A DNA stretch of 64,000 bases from Sulfuricurvum sp. PD_MW2 (GCF_002633015.1 NZ_NSIU01000001.1:1-64000), one strand, 5' to 3'. Counted from the stretch's first letter, positions 26,376-35,954 are shown. Made by a program: numbers and translations. The notes: generated by a model not told the origin, from the letters alone.

Positions 26376-28184
26376 TTAGCTCTCAACCCGATTACGTCCA
26401 AGCTCTTTTGCCAAATACAGTTTTTGATCTACCCGTTTTAGTAATTCATCTATCGTTTCCCCTTCATTCCAAGCAACAACACCAATCGAACACGTTACCC
26501 TCTCAACCGGAGAAAAGCTGTAAGCCTCTATCTTTTGACGAAGCGATTCTGCCAGCTTCACAATTGCAGAAAGTTCGGTATCAGGAAATAAAATCACAAA
26601 CTCCTCTCCACCCCATCGAGCTACCGTATCGGTTTTACGGACATTTTGTGTCAAAATAGCAGTAAATTGTTTTAACACTTCATCACCAGTCAAATGGCCA
26701 TAAGTATCATTGACTTTTTTAAAGTAGTCGATATCCAACAACATCAGTGATAGCCCGCGTTGAGATCGCTGTGCCATACGGACCGTGTGCCCAAGCACTT
26801 TATCAAACTGAAAGCGGTTTGCGACACCGGTCAATACATCTTGTGTTGCGAGTTCATTAATACGTGTTATATCGGTAAAAACAACAACATGGCGTATTTT
26901 CCCTCGATAATCCATCCTTTTGGACGTAACCGTAAAAATCGATGTCTTCGCATTGACCGTCATTTTTGCCTGAAGTTCTTCATTCTCATGCTCTATAAGA
27001 TATTCAGTCCATACTGTCCCATCCACCAATGGCATAATATAGCGCCCGGATTCATCCGATTCAAAATACTCGCAGATACACGAATGCTCCCGTTTAAACG
27101 CCACTAAATTTTCAAATCCGAAATAATCATAAAAAGCACGGTTGGCAAATATTATGTCATACCCGTCCGTTACAATGACGATATTTTTTTGAGAGTCTAA
27201 AATCGTATTGATATAACGCTCTTGCAGATTCACTTTGCCGATCAATGCACCAAAAGTATACTCAAACAGACTCCACAATAGAATCATCATCCCTATTGTG
27301 ACCATTAAACTGCCTAATAAAACATCGTGGATATTCTGACTGATTCCGGTCACATCGTTGATCGAAATAATAACCCCAAGATCTCTATTTCTAGAATCTT
27401 TTAAAAATAACGGATTAATTTCATACGCTTTGGAATTGATTTCAAGATGGCGTGATTCCAACCGAGCATTTTGATACGCAAACTGTTCAATTAGTTCTTT
27501 TTTTTCTTTTAGATCTGATGTATAAAAGTAATGACCGATTCCATCAGAATATTTTTCAGCATCCGCCGCACCGATAGACTCTTTATTGATGAGCACGATA
27601 CTATCTGATCCTGTCAAATGTTTGATCCGATCGACGAAATATTCTGCGTCGACCCCAAATTCTACGGCGCCAATATAACGGTTTTGTTTGAAGATAGGCA
27701 TAATAACCCTAAACGCAATTCCGCCAAGTCCCCCCTCAAATCCGCTCACCATTTTATGGGTTTTATGGACTTCTCGTAGCATCGGACGTTTTGATGCAAT
27801 ATCATCACCAAATTTTTCTTTGAGATGAACCCTCAAAATCGAACGTCCATCCGATGCATGAAACTGCATGACTGTTAAATAAGGGTTTTCTTCTTTCAAT
27901 GCATTATAACGGGGGAGAATGGCATTATAGAGCGCTTGAGTGTCTTTATTTTCGACAGCGTCTATTACTCCGGTGACACCAAGCGTCGCACGGGTACGAA
28001 ACCGATACAGATGTTCGGTATCTTGAATGATGGCACCAAACGCGTGTCTGATATTAACTGAGGAGTGTTCCGTACGTTCTTTGACGTATTTTCTTTCCTG
28101 AGAGAGATGGTAAAAAGTAAGTGTCGCCGACACCATCAGTACAATAAAAGCAATAATCAACTGGGCGCGTAACTTGATACTCAT
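26376..28184 (-). CDS. Membrane diguanylate cyclase with Cache-like and PAS domains
   Basis: A 602-residue sensor with a first membrane helix (about 8-26), a large periplasmic region (about 30-290) resembling a double-Cache domain (FHASDGRSILRVHLKEKFGD, IMPIFKQNRYIGAVEFGVDAEYF), and a second helix at about 295-315. A PAS domain follows (about 330-440, NTILDSQKNIVIVTDGYDIIFANRAFYDYFG), then GGDEF with DIDYFKKVNDTYG and an intact RWGGEEF. Active c-di-GMP synthesis in response to a small periplasmic ligand is likely; the ligand is unknown. It is convergent with kdpE and lies 25 bp downstream of the molybdoenzyme operon in the same direction. Confidence 0.85.
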   Translation of the reverse strand: MSIKLRAQLIIAFIVLMVSATLTFYHLSQERKYVKERTEHSSVNIRHAFGAIIQDTEHLYRFRTRATLGVTGVIDAVENKDTQALYNAILPRYNALKEENPYLTVMQFHASDGRSILRVHLKEKFGDDIASKRPMLREVHKTHKMVSGFEGGLGGIAFRVIMPIFKQNRYIGAVEFGVDAEYFVDRIKHLTGSDSIVLINKESIGAADAEKYSDGIGHYFYTSDLKEKKELIEQFAYQNARLESRHLEINSKAYEINPLFLKDSRNRDLGVIISINDVTGISQNIHDVLLGSLMVTIGMMILLWSLFEYTFGALIGKVNLQERYINTILDSQKNIVIVTDGYDIIFANRAFYDYFGFENLVAFKREHSCICEYFESDESGRYIMPLVDGTVWTEYLIEHENEELQAKMTVNAKTSIFTVTSKRMDYRGKIRHVVVFTDITRINELATQDVLTGVANRFQFDKVLGHTVRMAQRSQRGLSLMLLDIDYFKKVNDTYGHLTGDEVLKQFTAILTQNVRKTDTVARWGGEEFVILFPDTELSAIVKLAESLRQKIEAYSFSPVERVTCSIGVVAWNEGETIDELLKRVDQKLYLAKELGRNRVES

Positions 28185-28209
28185 CTCATATCTCTTCTCT
28201 ATAAAAATT

Positions 28210-28701
28210 TCATATCATCATCGGTTCATCAGTAGGCTCTATCTCTTCAAAATCCAACACCATCTGATCTAATATCTTCTGTGTTTTTTTTATTTTATCT
28301 GTATACTCATCAAAAATACCCTTCGAAGCTGGAAAAGCTTCCGAGAGCTCTTGATAAATCAAGATTCGACCCCCGAAATGACGATTGAATTCATCAAAGG
28401 CCTTGCGTAAATACTCTTTGCTCGTCGTGTGGCGGAAAAGAGCTTTGATCATTTTTTTGCGCTCTTTGATCGGAATCGACTCATCGATCGCTTCAGCAAT
28501 CCGTTTGATATCCAAACGGGAGAAATAGGCACCGCAGTAATGAGGTGCTAAGAGTTTATCAGCCAGTTCATCGACAAACCCCGGAACCGGTTCTTCGGTA
28601 TTTTCACCTTCAGCCGTCGTTTCACAGGTTCCAGTATCGCATTTTTCTCGGACAAATTGATCAAATTCAGCCCGCAAGCTGCTAAAATCGTTATCTTTCA
28701 T
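28210..28701 (-). CDS. Uncharacterised protein, last gene of the molybdoenzyme operon
   Basis: A 163-residue soluble, acidic, mostly helical protein that I do not recognise. The N-terminal part has two close cysteines (CDTGTC) and a low-complexity acidic stretch; a third Cys is in LAPHYCGAYF. The middle has basic helices (IPIKERKKMIKALFRHTTSKEY) and the C-terminus is again acidic. It starts in an ATGA overlap with the AroE-like gene, so it is translated with the accessory genes of the molybdoenzyme. A role in enzyme assembly is only suggested by position. Confidence 0.6.
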   Translation of the reverse strand: MKDNDFSSLRAEFDQFVREKCDTGTCETTAEGENTEEPVPGFVDELADKLLAPHYCGAYFSRLDIKRIAEAIDESIPIKERKKMIKALFRHTTSKEYLRKAFDEFNRHFGGRILIYQELSEAFPASKGIFDEYTDKIKKTQKILDQMVLDFEEIEPTDEPMMI

Positions 28702-29138
28702 TTTTTTCCTTCTATTAAATCATAAAAATAGCAACTCAACGATCGTAAAGCAATATCGTCTTTAAAATCACTACTTTCAGCGTATTGGGTTAATGCTTCA
28801 GGCATTATCAAATCCCCATACAAACTCCCATTCTCAATCCAGATCAAATCAACCAAACCTTGCACTTGCGCATTGGCTGAAGTTTGATCGACAATACTGA
28901 TAGCATCGCCTTGATACTCGGATGCGATGATAGCACCGCTTAATTTTGATTCTCGCATTTGAGACAAAGTAAACACAATATCATCCGGACGGATATTCAT
29001 CGGAATCACCATCGCATTCACACCATTTTCTTTGAACAGTTTATTAACCATTGATGAGAATCGATTGCTATGCGCCTCTTCGGCAATAAACCCAAACAGT
29101 TTCGTCTCGAGTGTAATCGAGTTATCGTTGTTCATCAT
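28698..29138 (-). CDS. Stand-alone shikimate dehydrogenase N-terminal-like domain
   Basis: A 146-residue protein from the ATG at 29138, which overlaps the upstream stop codon (ATGA); a longer form from 29195 would run through the neighbouring gene and is less likely. Its length and pattern resemble only the substrate-binding N-terminal domain of AroE: KLFGFIAEEAHSNRFSSM, then NAMVIPMNI, then SGAIIASEYQG, then GLVDLIWIENGSLYGD. The catalytic Lys expected in the IPxK motif is missing and there is no NADP-binding domain, so it cannot be a shikimate dehydrogenase. The place in the operon suggests an adapted accessory or binding role. The fold call is from pattern similarity and moderately sure. 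Confidence 0.6.
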   Translation of the reverse strand: MMNNDNSITLETKLFGFIAEEAHSNRFSSMVNKLFKENGVNAMVIPMNIRPDDIVFTLSQMRESKLSGAIIASEYQGDAISIVDQTSANAQVQGLVDLIWIENGSLYGDLIMPEALTQYAESSDFKDDIALRSLSCYFYDLIEGKK

Positions 29139-30232
29139 TGATTCAATCCCCATAATTCCATAGCTTCTTCCTCTTCCAAACGGCAACGCCGGCAAATTGG
29201 CTCACCATGCGGCGAACTAAATACTAAACCGCACTCATCACATCGACGAACCGAGAACATCACCAAATTTTGTACTGAGGGTTCATACCACTCTTTCAGA
29301 TTATACGAAGAGGATACAGTGATTGCATTACTCTCACATACATCATGACACAAATGACATTTGACACATAAGAACGGGTCAAAATCAATTTTAGAATTGC
29401 GCATATCAGATGAAAGCGCTCCGGTAGGGCAAATCCGATAGCACAGCTCACATGCAGTGCATTTTGATTCATCCATCAATTTTTGAGAGGTAAAGGAAAT
29501 CTTATCTCCCTCAACAACATGATATACAGATGGCTTTTGAAGACGTTTGAGCGTCGTAAAAAATAGTTTTCTGCGATCGGTGATTTTTTTTGTACGCAAC
29601 TCTTGAGTATGACTGCTATCGGTTGTATGCGCAATAAATTCATCCGTACTTAGTTGAATTTCACGTTCGAAATTCGCTTTTACCGCACCGAGCTTATGCA
29701 CATGAAACGTCTTGAAAAAATCCCGTCGGTCTTTTGTCAGGGTTTCTTCCTCTGCGGTATATCCCTCAACTACGAATTGTACATCTCCCTCAGATTCGAT
29801 CGCTTCAAGGGCGTAATTGACATTCTCCACCCGTGATTTAAACTCACGCAGTACTTTCTCTCCGATCGAGCATTGTGAACAATGTCCGATATCTACACGA
29901 AGCCCTTTTTTCATCCCTGACAACGCAATTAGATATTCATTCCCAAGCGATGCGATGCAGGGAATATTTTTTTGGCAAGAGAGAAGATTCTCTTCATCGG
30001 ATAAAAAAGAGAAAAAGAACTCGGTAGGATTAAAATCGTCCAAATGCAATGCTTCGGTCGGACATAAAGCGACACATCCCGCACAGCCGACACACATTGC
30101 TTGATTGATTGAGGGGAGCCGATTACTGATAAGTATCGCGTTGGTTGGACATACCTCTGTACATAAGGTACACATTGAGTTCGTACTCAGTGCGCGTACA
30201 CATTTTGCCGGAGATAAGGTGAGCAGTCCCAT
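29135..30232 (-). CDS. Polyferredoxin-like Fe-S accessory protein
   Basis: A 365-residue cytoplasmic protein with four ferredoxin-type cysteine motifs: CTLCTEVCP, CVGCAGCVALCP, CTACELCYRICP and CVKCHLCHDVC. The last lacks the usual Pro. A further zinc-ribbon-like pair is near the C-terminus (CDECG and CRRC). The motifs sit in two pairs separated by a 200-residue insert (about 65-260). Several operons for Tat-exported molybdoenzymes include such a NapF/NapG-like protein, which may assist cluster loading or electron supply. It is 7 bp after torD. The exact function is not known. Confidence 0.75.
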   Translation of the reverse strand: MGLLTLSPAKCVRALSTNSMCTLCTEVCPTNAILISNRLPSINQAMCVGCAGCVALCPTEALHLDDFNPTEFFFSFLSDEENLLSCQKNIPCIASLGNEYLIALSGMKKGLRVDIGHCSQCSIGEKVLREFKSRVENVNYALEAIESEGDVQFVVEGYTAEEETLTKDRRDFFKTFHVHKLGAVKANFEREIQLSTDEFIAHTTDSSHTQELRTKKITDRRKLFFTTLKRLQKPSVYHVVEGDKISFTSQKLMDESKCTACELCYRICPTGALSSDMRNSKIDFDPFLCVKCHLCHDVCESNAITVSSSYNLKEWYEPSVQNLVMFSVRRCDECGLVFSSPHGEPICRRCRLEEEEAMELWGLNQ

Positions 30233-30239
30233 AATTGCT

Positions 30240-30851
30240 TTAAACCTCTTGGCTTAGCGTTTCATTATCGCTGAGGATGAACTCTAACGTCGTCTCAGCC
30301 AGATCATAATAAAGCGGTGTACGTGATTCGTATTTCATGTTAATCAAATACAAAGGTGCCCATTTGAGTAAATGGGTGTTAAGAAAACGGTGTTGTACTT
30401 TTTTGAGTTCATCAACGGCTTCGGTATCATTCTCTTCCATCGCTTTTTGCTGTGCTTCGCACAAATGGTGCATAAATTCCAATTCGATTCCGATATGATC
30501 CGCCGATACAACTCTTGCTACTTCATAGTCTACAACGAAATCATACGCACTGTAAAAATCGGTTACCGGATTCGCGCCCCCCGTTTCAATCATCTGATCG
30601 TCTCGGGTATAGAATGTCTCGTAGGGTACCAAATGCAATAACGACAAATTGACAAAATCAGGGTTCAAATGCCCTTCTATAATCTCTTTATTCGTAAGAT
30701 TTTTTCGTAGTTCCCATGACTCCCAGTTCGGAAAAAACTCTAAAATAGTCGCATCGTTTTTCAATGTTTCTAACAGCGTTTCATCTATCTCTTGGAGTAA
30801 TATTCGAGAAAGCAACCCATATATATTGCTTCGAGCAATGATTTCGTCCAT
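30240..30851 (-). CDS. TorD/DmsD-family molybdoenzyme chaperone
   Basis: A 203-residue all-helical cytoplasmic chaperone of the TorD family, which binds the Tat signal of a molybdoenzyme and holds export until the cofactor is in. The start ARSNIYGLLSRILLQEID is typical. The family's Tyr/Asp-rich motif is represented by NPVTDFYSAYDFVV followed by ADHIGIELEFMHHLC, matching the conserved E-x-x-F/H signature. It lies 93 bp downstream of the catalytic gene, beyond a hairpin, so it may be made at lower level. Partner: the Tat-signal protein at 30945-34334. Confidence 0.85.
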   Translation of the reverse strand: MDEIIARSNIYGLLSRILLQEIDETLLETLKNDATILEFFPNWESWELRKNLTNKEIIEGHLNPDFVNLSLLHLVPYETFYTRDDQMIETGGANPVTDFYSAYDFVVDYEVARVVSADHIGIELEFMHHLCEAQQKAMEENDTEAVDELKKVQHRFLNTHLLKWAPLYLINMKYESRTPLYYDLAETTLEFILSDNETLSQEV

Positions 30852-30893
30852 AACGGTCAGGCCTTTTAAAATGTGATTGTAAGATTGTAGCTT

Positions 30894-30913
30894 AAAGGGC
30901 TGAAAAGCCCTTT
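30894..30913 (-). terminator. Hairpin between the catalytic subunit gene and torD
   Basis: AAAGGGCT-GAAA-AGCCCTTT, an eight-bp stem with a GNRA-type loop and terminal T residues. It lies between the structural and accessory genes of one operon, so it probably attenuates or protects transcript ends instead of fully terminating. Confidence 0.55.
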
Positions 30914-30944
30914 AGTAGCCTTTATTAGAAAGTGAAGAGAGATT

Positions 30945-33900
30945 TTATCCCTTGATAGTTACATCGTAGACCGATGGATCAAGATTAACCCACGGACGTT
31001 TGATATGACGAGGGCGACGAAGTGTTGAATTAGAGTCCAATCCGCGAGACAGTTTATCTCTCCATGCTTGATACACTTTGAGATTATTATCGTAATTAAC
31101 GAAAATATCACCGATTTTGTCACCTGCCTGTGCCGGTTCTAGAAGAACTTTATGATGCCAGCAGTGCATACCGGAAACCGGGTCTGGGTGTGGAGCGGCA
31201 ACAGCATTCTGCCATGAACCACTCAAACCATCCCACCAGATGTTTTCAGAATCACGGTTATAATCACCGAAACGATTCGTATGGAAAGGTTTGATCCCCT
31301 CAACGTATTTGAGTTTACCTTCTTTTCCGTCCATTTGAACTTCAGCAACCGGTACCCCAAAACTATTAAGCCCTGTTGTCCCCTCGTAATCGTCAATAAT
31401 GGTTTGTGCTCCGGCTTTACCAGCATTTGCCGGTGATTCTGCCAAGAACTCTTTACTGTTCAGATCACGCGGAGCACTTCCCGTTGCGACTTTACCGTCA
31501 CTGACACCGTTTGGAATCGTAACGGCATTGGTCAATTTCCAGCGACCACCGTGATGTGAACATGCAAGTGTTCCTGGTAATACAGCCTCTGTAGGAACTG
31601 CCATAGCCACGAAATGTCCGCTTTCCAATCCTGAAACCGTATCAACAATTTTTACACGGATCGCGTCACCGCGTTTGAATCCGAGACGTTTCGCATCGAC
31701 CGTACTGATCCAAATCGGGTCATGGTTTTGAGAGATCTCCATCAAGTGTTTTGAGTTCGCTGAACGGGTATGAATGTTATACGGCAAACGGAACACTGTA
31801 TTGAGAGCAAATGCATTCTCTTCAGTCATATATTTGTGGTTAACATGCGATACCAAGTGAACATACTGATTTTTCTCATCGTCATTACGAGGATAGAACG
31901 GCATAGCGTACTCTCTCCAATGCCAATCGGTTGCCCACTGAGTATAGAATTCCAACTTTTTGGTAAGCGTTGCGAACCCTTCCATTTTTTTACCGTCGAT
32001 TTCAATACCGATCTTAGTATCTTTGCCATGGTGATCTTTAGCAGTGATAACACCGCCTGCCCCGACGCTCATCGTCGAAGCAGCAAATTTGTGTCCGTGA
32101 GAAATAACTTCACCGTCTTCAAATTTCAGTTCTCTCTCCATCGCGTGGTAGATTTTATCCTCTTCCATCCATGCTCCGTGATCACGAAGATATGCATAAA
32201 CCGGGAATTCTTCATTCATATAGCGTGGATCATTGCTAGCAGTCTCTTTAAGTTTCGGCAAGTTATCACCAAATGCTGCATCATACCACTCAGCGATAGT
32301 AACCGGTTTACCTGGATGGCGTTTCGATTCCCACATTTTTTTGATTCCGAGGCTTCCGTCCGGATCGATAAAATCGGTACAAAGTTGGAACCAGAATTCA
32401 TTCTCTTCCCACACTTCTCCTAGACCTGCTTTGATATGGGCTTCAAGAGTAGCACGGTTTGGATTTTTCGGCTTCCATCCCGATTTTTCCAATGCTACGC
32501 GCAATACCGGTTGACGGAATGATGTCCAGCGTGCCGGCATAGTCGCTTCTGAGTGTTGGTCGTGGCGTTCACCTGCAAGCCCTACAGGAAGAACATAGTC
32601 CATATACCAGTTCGTCTCTGACCAAACTGGTGAGAGGTTCATGGTAAGTTCCATAATTTCTTCATTTTTCAAAACTTCGATCCAACGGAATCCATCCGGA
32701 TTAATCCAAACCGGATTGTACATACGAGGAATGTATACCGCCAATTTGCTCGGTACTGTCAAGCCGCGATCATTCCATTTTTTCTGCCACTCTTTGTCAC
32801 TTAAAAGATGTGGTAAAAGATATGACAGCTCATACGTTGATAACGGCCATTCAGGCGGCCATGTGAGTTCGTTCCATGCTTGAACTTTCGGTACATCGGC
32901 ACCGGAAACCCCTTGACCGACTGTAGCACTTCCCCCTTTACCCGAGACAGAAATAACATGCCAGTGGTGGAAGAATGTTCCCCCCTCAGTTCCGATTGCA
33001 CCGCGTAGACCTAATGCGAAATAAGCAGATCGTCCACCCATCCATGCACCACGGTTACCTGCTGCAGCTGCACGCCAGATGTACGTAGAGATAGCATCGC
33101 CAGCCCAAATGAACATCTCGTAGAGTTTTTCAAGTTTATAGGCTGGAACATGCGTTTCTTTTACTGCATACTCAAGAGTATACGGAGCATACATGTCTTT
33201 TAAAAGCTCAATATAGCTATCAAAATCTCTTCCTGCAGGGAATTTTGAGATTTGTTTTTGTTCAAGCATGAAATTAAGATGCTCAGAATCGTTCATCAAA
33301 GTTTCCCAGTTGAACCACTTCTTGACGAACTTTTTATCAACCATATTTTCATTCAAAATACGGTTTGCTAGATAAAGATAAATTGCGGCTTCCGTACCAG
33401 GCCATGCAGCGATCCAAAGATCTGACATCCCTGCAGAGTTCGACATACGTGGATCCATTACGACCATTTTTGCCCCTTTTTTACGGGCATCGGCGATAAA
33501 CGCTGCCGATTGGGCAAAATAGTGCCCTGCATCTGCTGCGTGTGATGAATTCAAGAAAATCAATTTAGCATTTGCCCAGTCTGGACTTGTACGGTCATCA
33601 TTTGCAGTCCAGATAGTCGGAGTACGCCCATTTGATGAACAAATATTTGTGTGTGAATTGTATGAATCAAGACCTAATGTCTCCCATACTTGTGGAACAA
33701 ACCCATTTTCGTTTGGACGTCCGACATGGTACATAACCGATTTTTTAGAGAGAAGATCCCCTTTACGGATTGTATCGGCCATTTTTTTACCGATAGTGCT
33801 CATCGCTTCATCCCATGTTGTACGGATCCATTTACCTTCACCGCGTTTAGAACCCGGAGCACGTTTTAGTGGGAATGGGATACGATCCGGATCATACATT

Positions 33901-34334
33901 TGTGATTGAACAGCGTATCCTTTCGCACAGTTACGACCACGTGAACCTGGGTGTAAAGGGTTCCCCATGTATTTTTTTACCGTAAATGTTTTTTTGTCGA
34001 TCCATGCTGTAATCCCACATGATGCTTCACAGTTTGAACATGCGGTTGGAACGATCATAAAATCATTGACATAAATACCATCCGGATTTTCTTCGCTTTG
34101 AACACCATGGCGATTAATACCGCCACGCTTCCAGTCTACACCACTGAGCTCTTGGAAATGTTCCCATTGATCCAGTGGAGGGTAAAATGACAGCGTATCA
34201 GGGGTGTTGGTAAATTTGCTCGCTTTGACTGACTCAGCAGCGGCATCGGTTGAAAAGACCCCTTTTGCAATAGCAGCACCTGCAACTGTAATTGCGGTAC
34301 CTTTTAAAAATGTTCTTCTACTTTCTAAATACAT
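30945..34334 (-). CDS. Tat-exported molybdopterin oxidoreductase, catalytic subunit
   Basis: An 1129-residue DMSO-reductase-family enzyme. The Tat signal is SRRTFLKG (residues 5-12) followed by a hydrophobic alanine-rich stretch. The N-terminal [4Fe-4S] site is Cys99, Cys102, Cys106 and Cys136 (CSNCEASC and RNCAKG). Cys232 in NICSSNGR is placed where the Mo ligand is expected. It is much longer than PsrA/PhsA (about 760) and closer in size to TtrA or SoeA classes, with C-terminal molybdopterin domain ending near MHCWHHKV. With the Fe-S and NrfD-like subunits, it should exchange electrons with menaquinone. The substrate (polysulfide, tetrathionate, thiosulfate, sulfite or other) cannot be told from sequence alone. 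Confidence 0.85.
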   Translation of the reverse strand: MYLESRRTFLKGTAITVAGAAIAKGVFSTDAAAESVKASKFTNTPDTLSFYPPLDQWEHFQELSGVDWKRGGINRHGVQSEENPDGIYVNDFMIVPTACSNCEASCGITAWIDKKTFTVKKYMGNPLHPGSRGRNCAKGYAVQSQMYDPDRIPFPLKRAPGSKRGEGKWIRTTWDEAMSTIGKKMADTIRKGDLLSKKSVMYHVGRPNENGFVPQVWETLGLDSYNSHTNICSSNGRTPTIWTANDDRTSPDWANAKLIFLNSSHAADAGHYFAQSAAFIADARKKGAKMVVMDPRMSNSAGMSDLWIAAWPGTEAAIYLYLANRILNENMVDKKFVKKWFNWETLMNDSEHLNFMLEQKQISKFPAGRDFDSYIELLKDMYAPYTLEYAVKETHVPAYKLEKLYEMFIWAGDAISTYIWRAAAAGNRGAWMGGRSAYFALGLRGAIGTEGGTFFHHWHVISVSGKGGSATVGQGVSGADVPKVQAWNELTWPPEWPLSTYELSYLLPHLLSDKEWQKKWNDRGLTVPSKLAVYIPRMYNPVWINPDGFRWIEVLKNEEIMELTMNLSPVWSETNWYMDYVLPVGLAGERHDQHSEATMPARWTSFRQPVLRVALEKSGWKPKNPNRATLEAHIKAGLGEVWEENEFWFQLCTDFIDPDGSLGIKKMWESKRHPGKPVTIAEWYDAAFGDNLPKLKETASNDPRYMNEEFPVYAYLRDHGAWMEEDKIYHAMERELKFEDGEVISHGHKFAASTMSVGAGGVITAKDHHGKDTKIGIEIDGKKMEGFATLTKKLEFYTQWATDWHWREYAMPFYPRNDDEKNQYVHLVSHVNHKYMTEENAFALNTVFRLPYNIHTRSANSKHLMEISQNHDPIWISTVDAKRLGFKRGDAIRVKIVDTVSGLESGHFVAMAVPTEAVLPGTLACSHHGGRWKLTNAVTIPNGVSDGKVATGSAPRDLNSKEFLAESPANAGKAGAQTIIDDYEGTTGLNSFGVPVAEVQMDGKEGKLKYVEGIKPFHTNRFGDYNRDSENIWWDGLSGSWQNAVAAPHPDPVSGMHCWHHKVLLEPAQAGDKIGDIFVNYDNNLKVYQAWRDKLSRGLDSNSTLRRPRHIKRPWVNLDPSVYDVTIKG

Positions 34335-34347
34335 AATAATTTACCTC

Positions 34348-35247
34348 TTAGCTCATATTTAACAACTGTGGAATAACGAGCCAAACATGTTTGCTCACCC
34401 ACAAACCGACCAACGCCGATACGGCTGCGATTTTCAACAAATAGTACGATTTGTTTTTCAAGCTCAAACAAACCAATGCCATCGGAGCCAAGAATGCCAT
34501 TACTTGACCGATCCAGAACATCGCAGTGTATTCACCGCCTTTGATAAATGCCAAAGTAGCAGCTACTTCTTCTGCCTTCATTCCACCAAAAATGTACTCT
34601 GACATATAGAGGATAAATGCTGCTGCTGCACTCAAGCCCAATACAAGCGCAAGATCTTTTTTGATAGCATCAGAAAATTTGTTTCCGCCGAGAAGAATCA
34701 TCGTTGCAGATCCTGCCAACAATGCAGCCAAAATCATTTGTGCCGATTCGGTAGGCATTTGCCATAATTCACGCGCCGTTGATTCCGCCATCAAACCTGC
34801 CGTATACAATGTAACCGGGATCGCCAACAATGTTGTCCATCCCAAGTATTTGTCATACATGGCTTCATCTTTTTTCAAATAAATCGCATACGCCATCGCG
34901 AACAAAAGACCGACAAATCCTGTCGCCATCCACGCACCGATAGTAATCGCCGATGTCAAATGCGGATAGAAAAAGATATGCCAGAAACGGAACATTTGAT
35001 GCAAATCGATGACCGTAAAAAACAAGAATAGGTGAATAAATACAATAGAGATCACCACTGCAGGAAAACGGACGAATCCTGTTTGTTCAGGATATTTTTT
35101 CAACAAGAAAAATGCGATAAAAATAATACCGGTTCCGATACTTTTTGCCCACATGTTCATGGTAATGATCCAACCCCAAAATACGCTAGGAAGGGCAACG
35201 TCAAGAACTACAATCGCGTTGGTTGCCGCAAGTGTTTCGTGTACCAT
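34348..35247 (-). CDS. NrfD/PsrC-type quinone-interacting membrane subunit
   Basis: A 299-residue membrane protein with eight to nine helices, the usual NrfD/PsrC topology, which anchors the molybdoenzyme and oxidises or reduces menaquinone. Charged or polar residues within the helices (FWGWIITMNMW, FFTVIDLHQMFRFWHI) resemble those near the quinone site of PsrC. It starts in a TGATG overlap with the Fe-S subunit gene and lies 13 bp ahead of the catalytic gene, consistent with a single complex. The last helix includes LVGLWVSKHVWLVIPQ, typical of the family end. Confidence 0.88.
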   Translation of the reverse strand: MVHETLAATNAIVVLDVALPSVFWGWIITMNMWAKSIGTGIIFIAFFLLKKYPEQTGFVRFPAVVISIVFIHLFLFFTVIDLHQMFRFWHIFFYPHLTSAITIGAWMATGFVGLLFAMAYAIYLKKDEAMYDKYLGWTTLLAIPVTLYTAGLMAESTARELWQMPTESAQMILAALLAGSATMILLGGNKFSDAIKKDLALVLGLSAAAAFILYMSEYIFGGMKAEEVAATLAFIKGGEYTAMFWIGQVMAFLAPMALVCLSLKNKSYYLLKIAAVSALVGLWVSKHVWLVIPQLLNMS

Positions 35248-35885
35248 CAGTGATGTCCTCCTAAAGGAATATGTTTGAGATTATTGAAAAGGTTGTGCCC
35301 TTCACCGCGGAACGATGCAAGAGGATTCAATGTTACATTGCCGCCACCCACATAGAAATGGTGAGGATCTGTCCCTTTTTCCGGTTTACGGACTTGAACA
35401 TTCCCTTGATGTTGTTGAATATATTTACTAATATCTGAGGTCGGATCATCCAAATCACCGAAAATATTTGCTTGCACCGGGCAGGCTACGACACATGATG
35501 GCATCATTGCACTTGCAACACGGTGAGCACAATAGGTACATTTATCTGCAGTTTGCGTTTGCGGATCAATATAGATCGCACCGTATGGACATGCCATAAC
35601 GCACCCTGCACATCCGATACAGCGTTCTTTATCGATGTTGACGATACCATTTTCAAGATAATGCAATGCACTAACCGGACAAATACGCTCACACGGTGCA
35701 TTCGCACAGTGATTACAGCGAAGCGGGGTAAACGTCCGTTTTGTTTCAGGGAAAGTCCCTACATCGACATATTTAACACGTAGACGCCATGTACTGAGTG
35801 GAACTTCGTTTTCCACTTTACACGCGATCTCACAGCCCTTACATCCCATACAGAGATGAAGGTCTACCAAGAAACCTAACTGCAT
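35247..35885 (-). CDS. PsrB/DmsB-type four-cluster ferredoxin subunit
   Basis: A 212-residue electron-transfer subunit with four [4Fe-4S] motifs of the DmsB/PsrB pattern: CMGCKGCEIACK, CNHCANAPCERICP, CIGCAGCVMACPYGAI, and CTYCAHR with a distant CVVACP. The C-terminal part (about 165-212) is low in motifs. It is the first gene of the operon, with an AAGGAGAATAT site before the ATG. The subunit order here is B-C-A; electrons pass between the NrfD-like subunit and the molybdenum subunit. There is no Tat signal of its own, so it should travel with the catalytic subunit. Confidence 0.92.
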   Translation of the reverse strand: MQLGFLVDLHLCMGCKGCEIACKVENEVPLSTWRLRVKYVDVGTFPETKRTFTPLRCNHCANAPCERICPVSALHYLENGIVNIDKERCIGCAGCVMACPYGAIYIDPQTQTADKCTYCAHRVASAMMPSCVVACPVQANIFGDLDDPTSDISKYIQQHQGNVQVRKPEKGTDPHHFYVGGGNVTLNPLASFRGEGHNLFNNLKHIPLGGHH

Positions 35886-35954
35886 ATATTCTCCTTATTC
35901 CTGATTCACGTTGCTGCCATTCATGTCATAAGCTGCATGAATAATCTTTATTTG

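Noticed and set aside
31770-32423. 217-codon reading frame on the plus strand
   Set aside because: It is antisense to the molybdoenzyme catalytic gene and has no ribosome site or family features.
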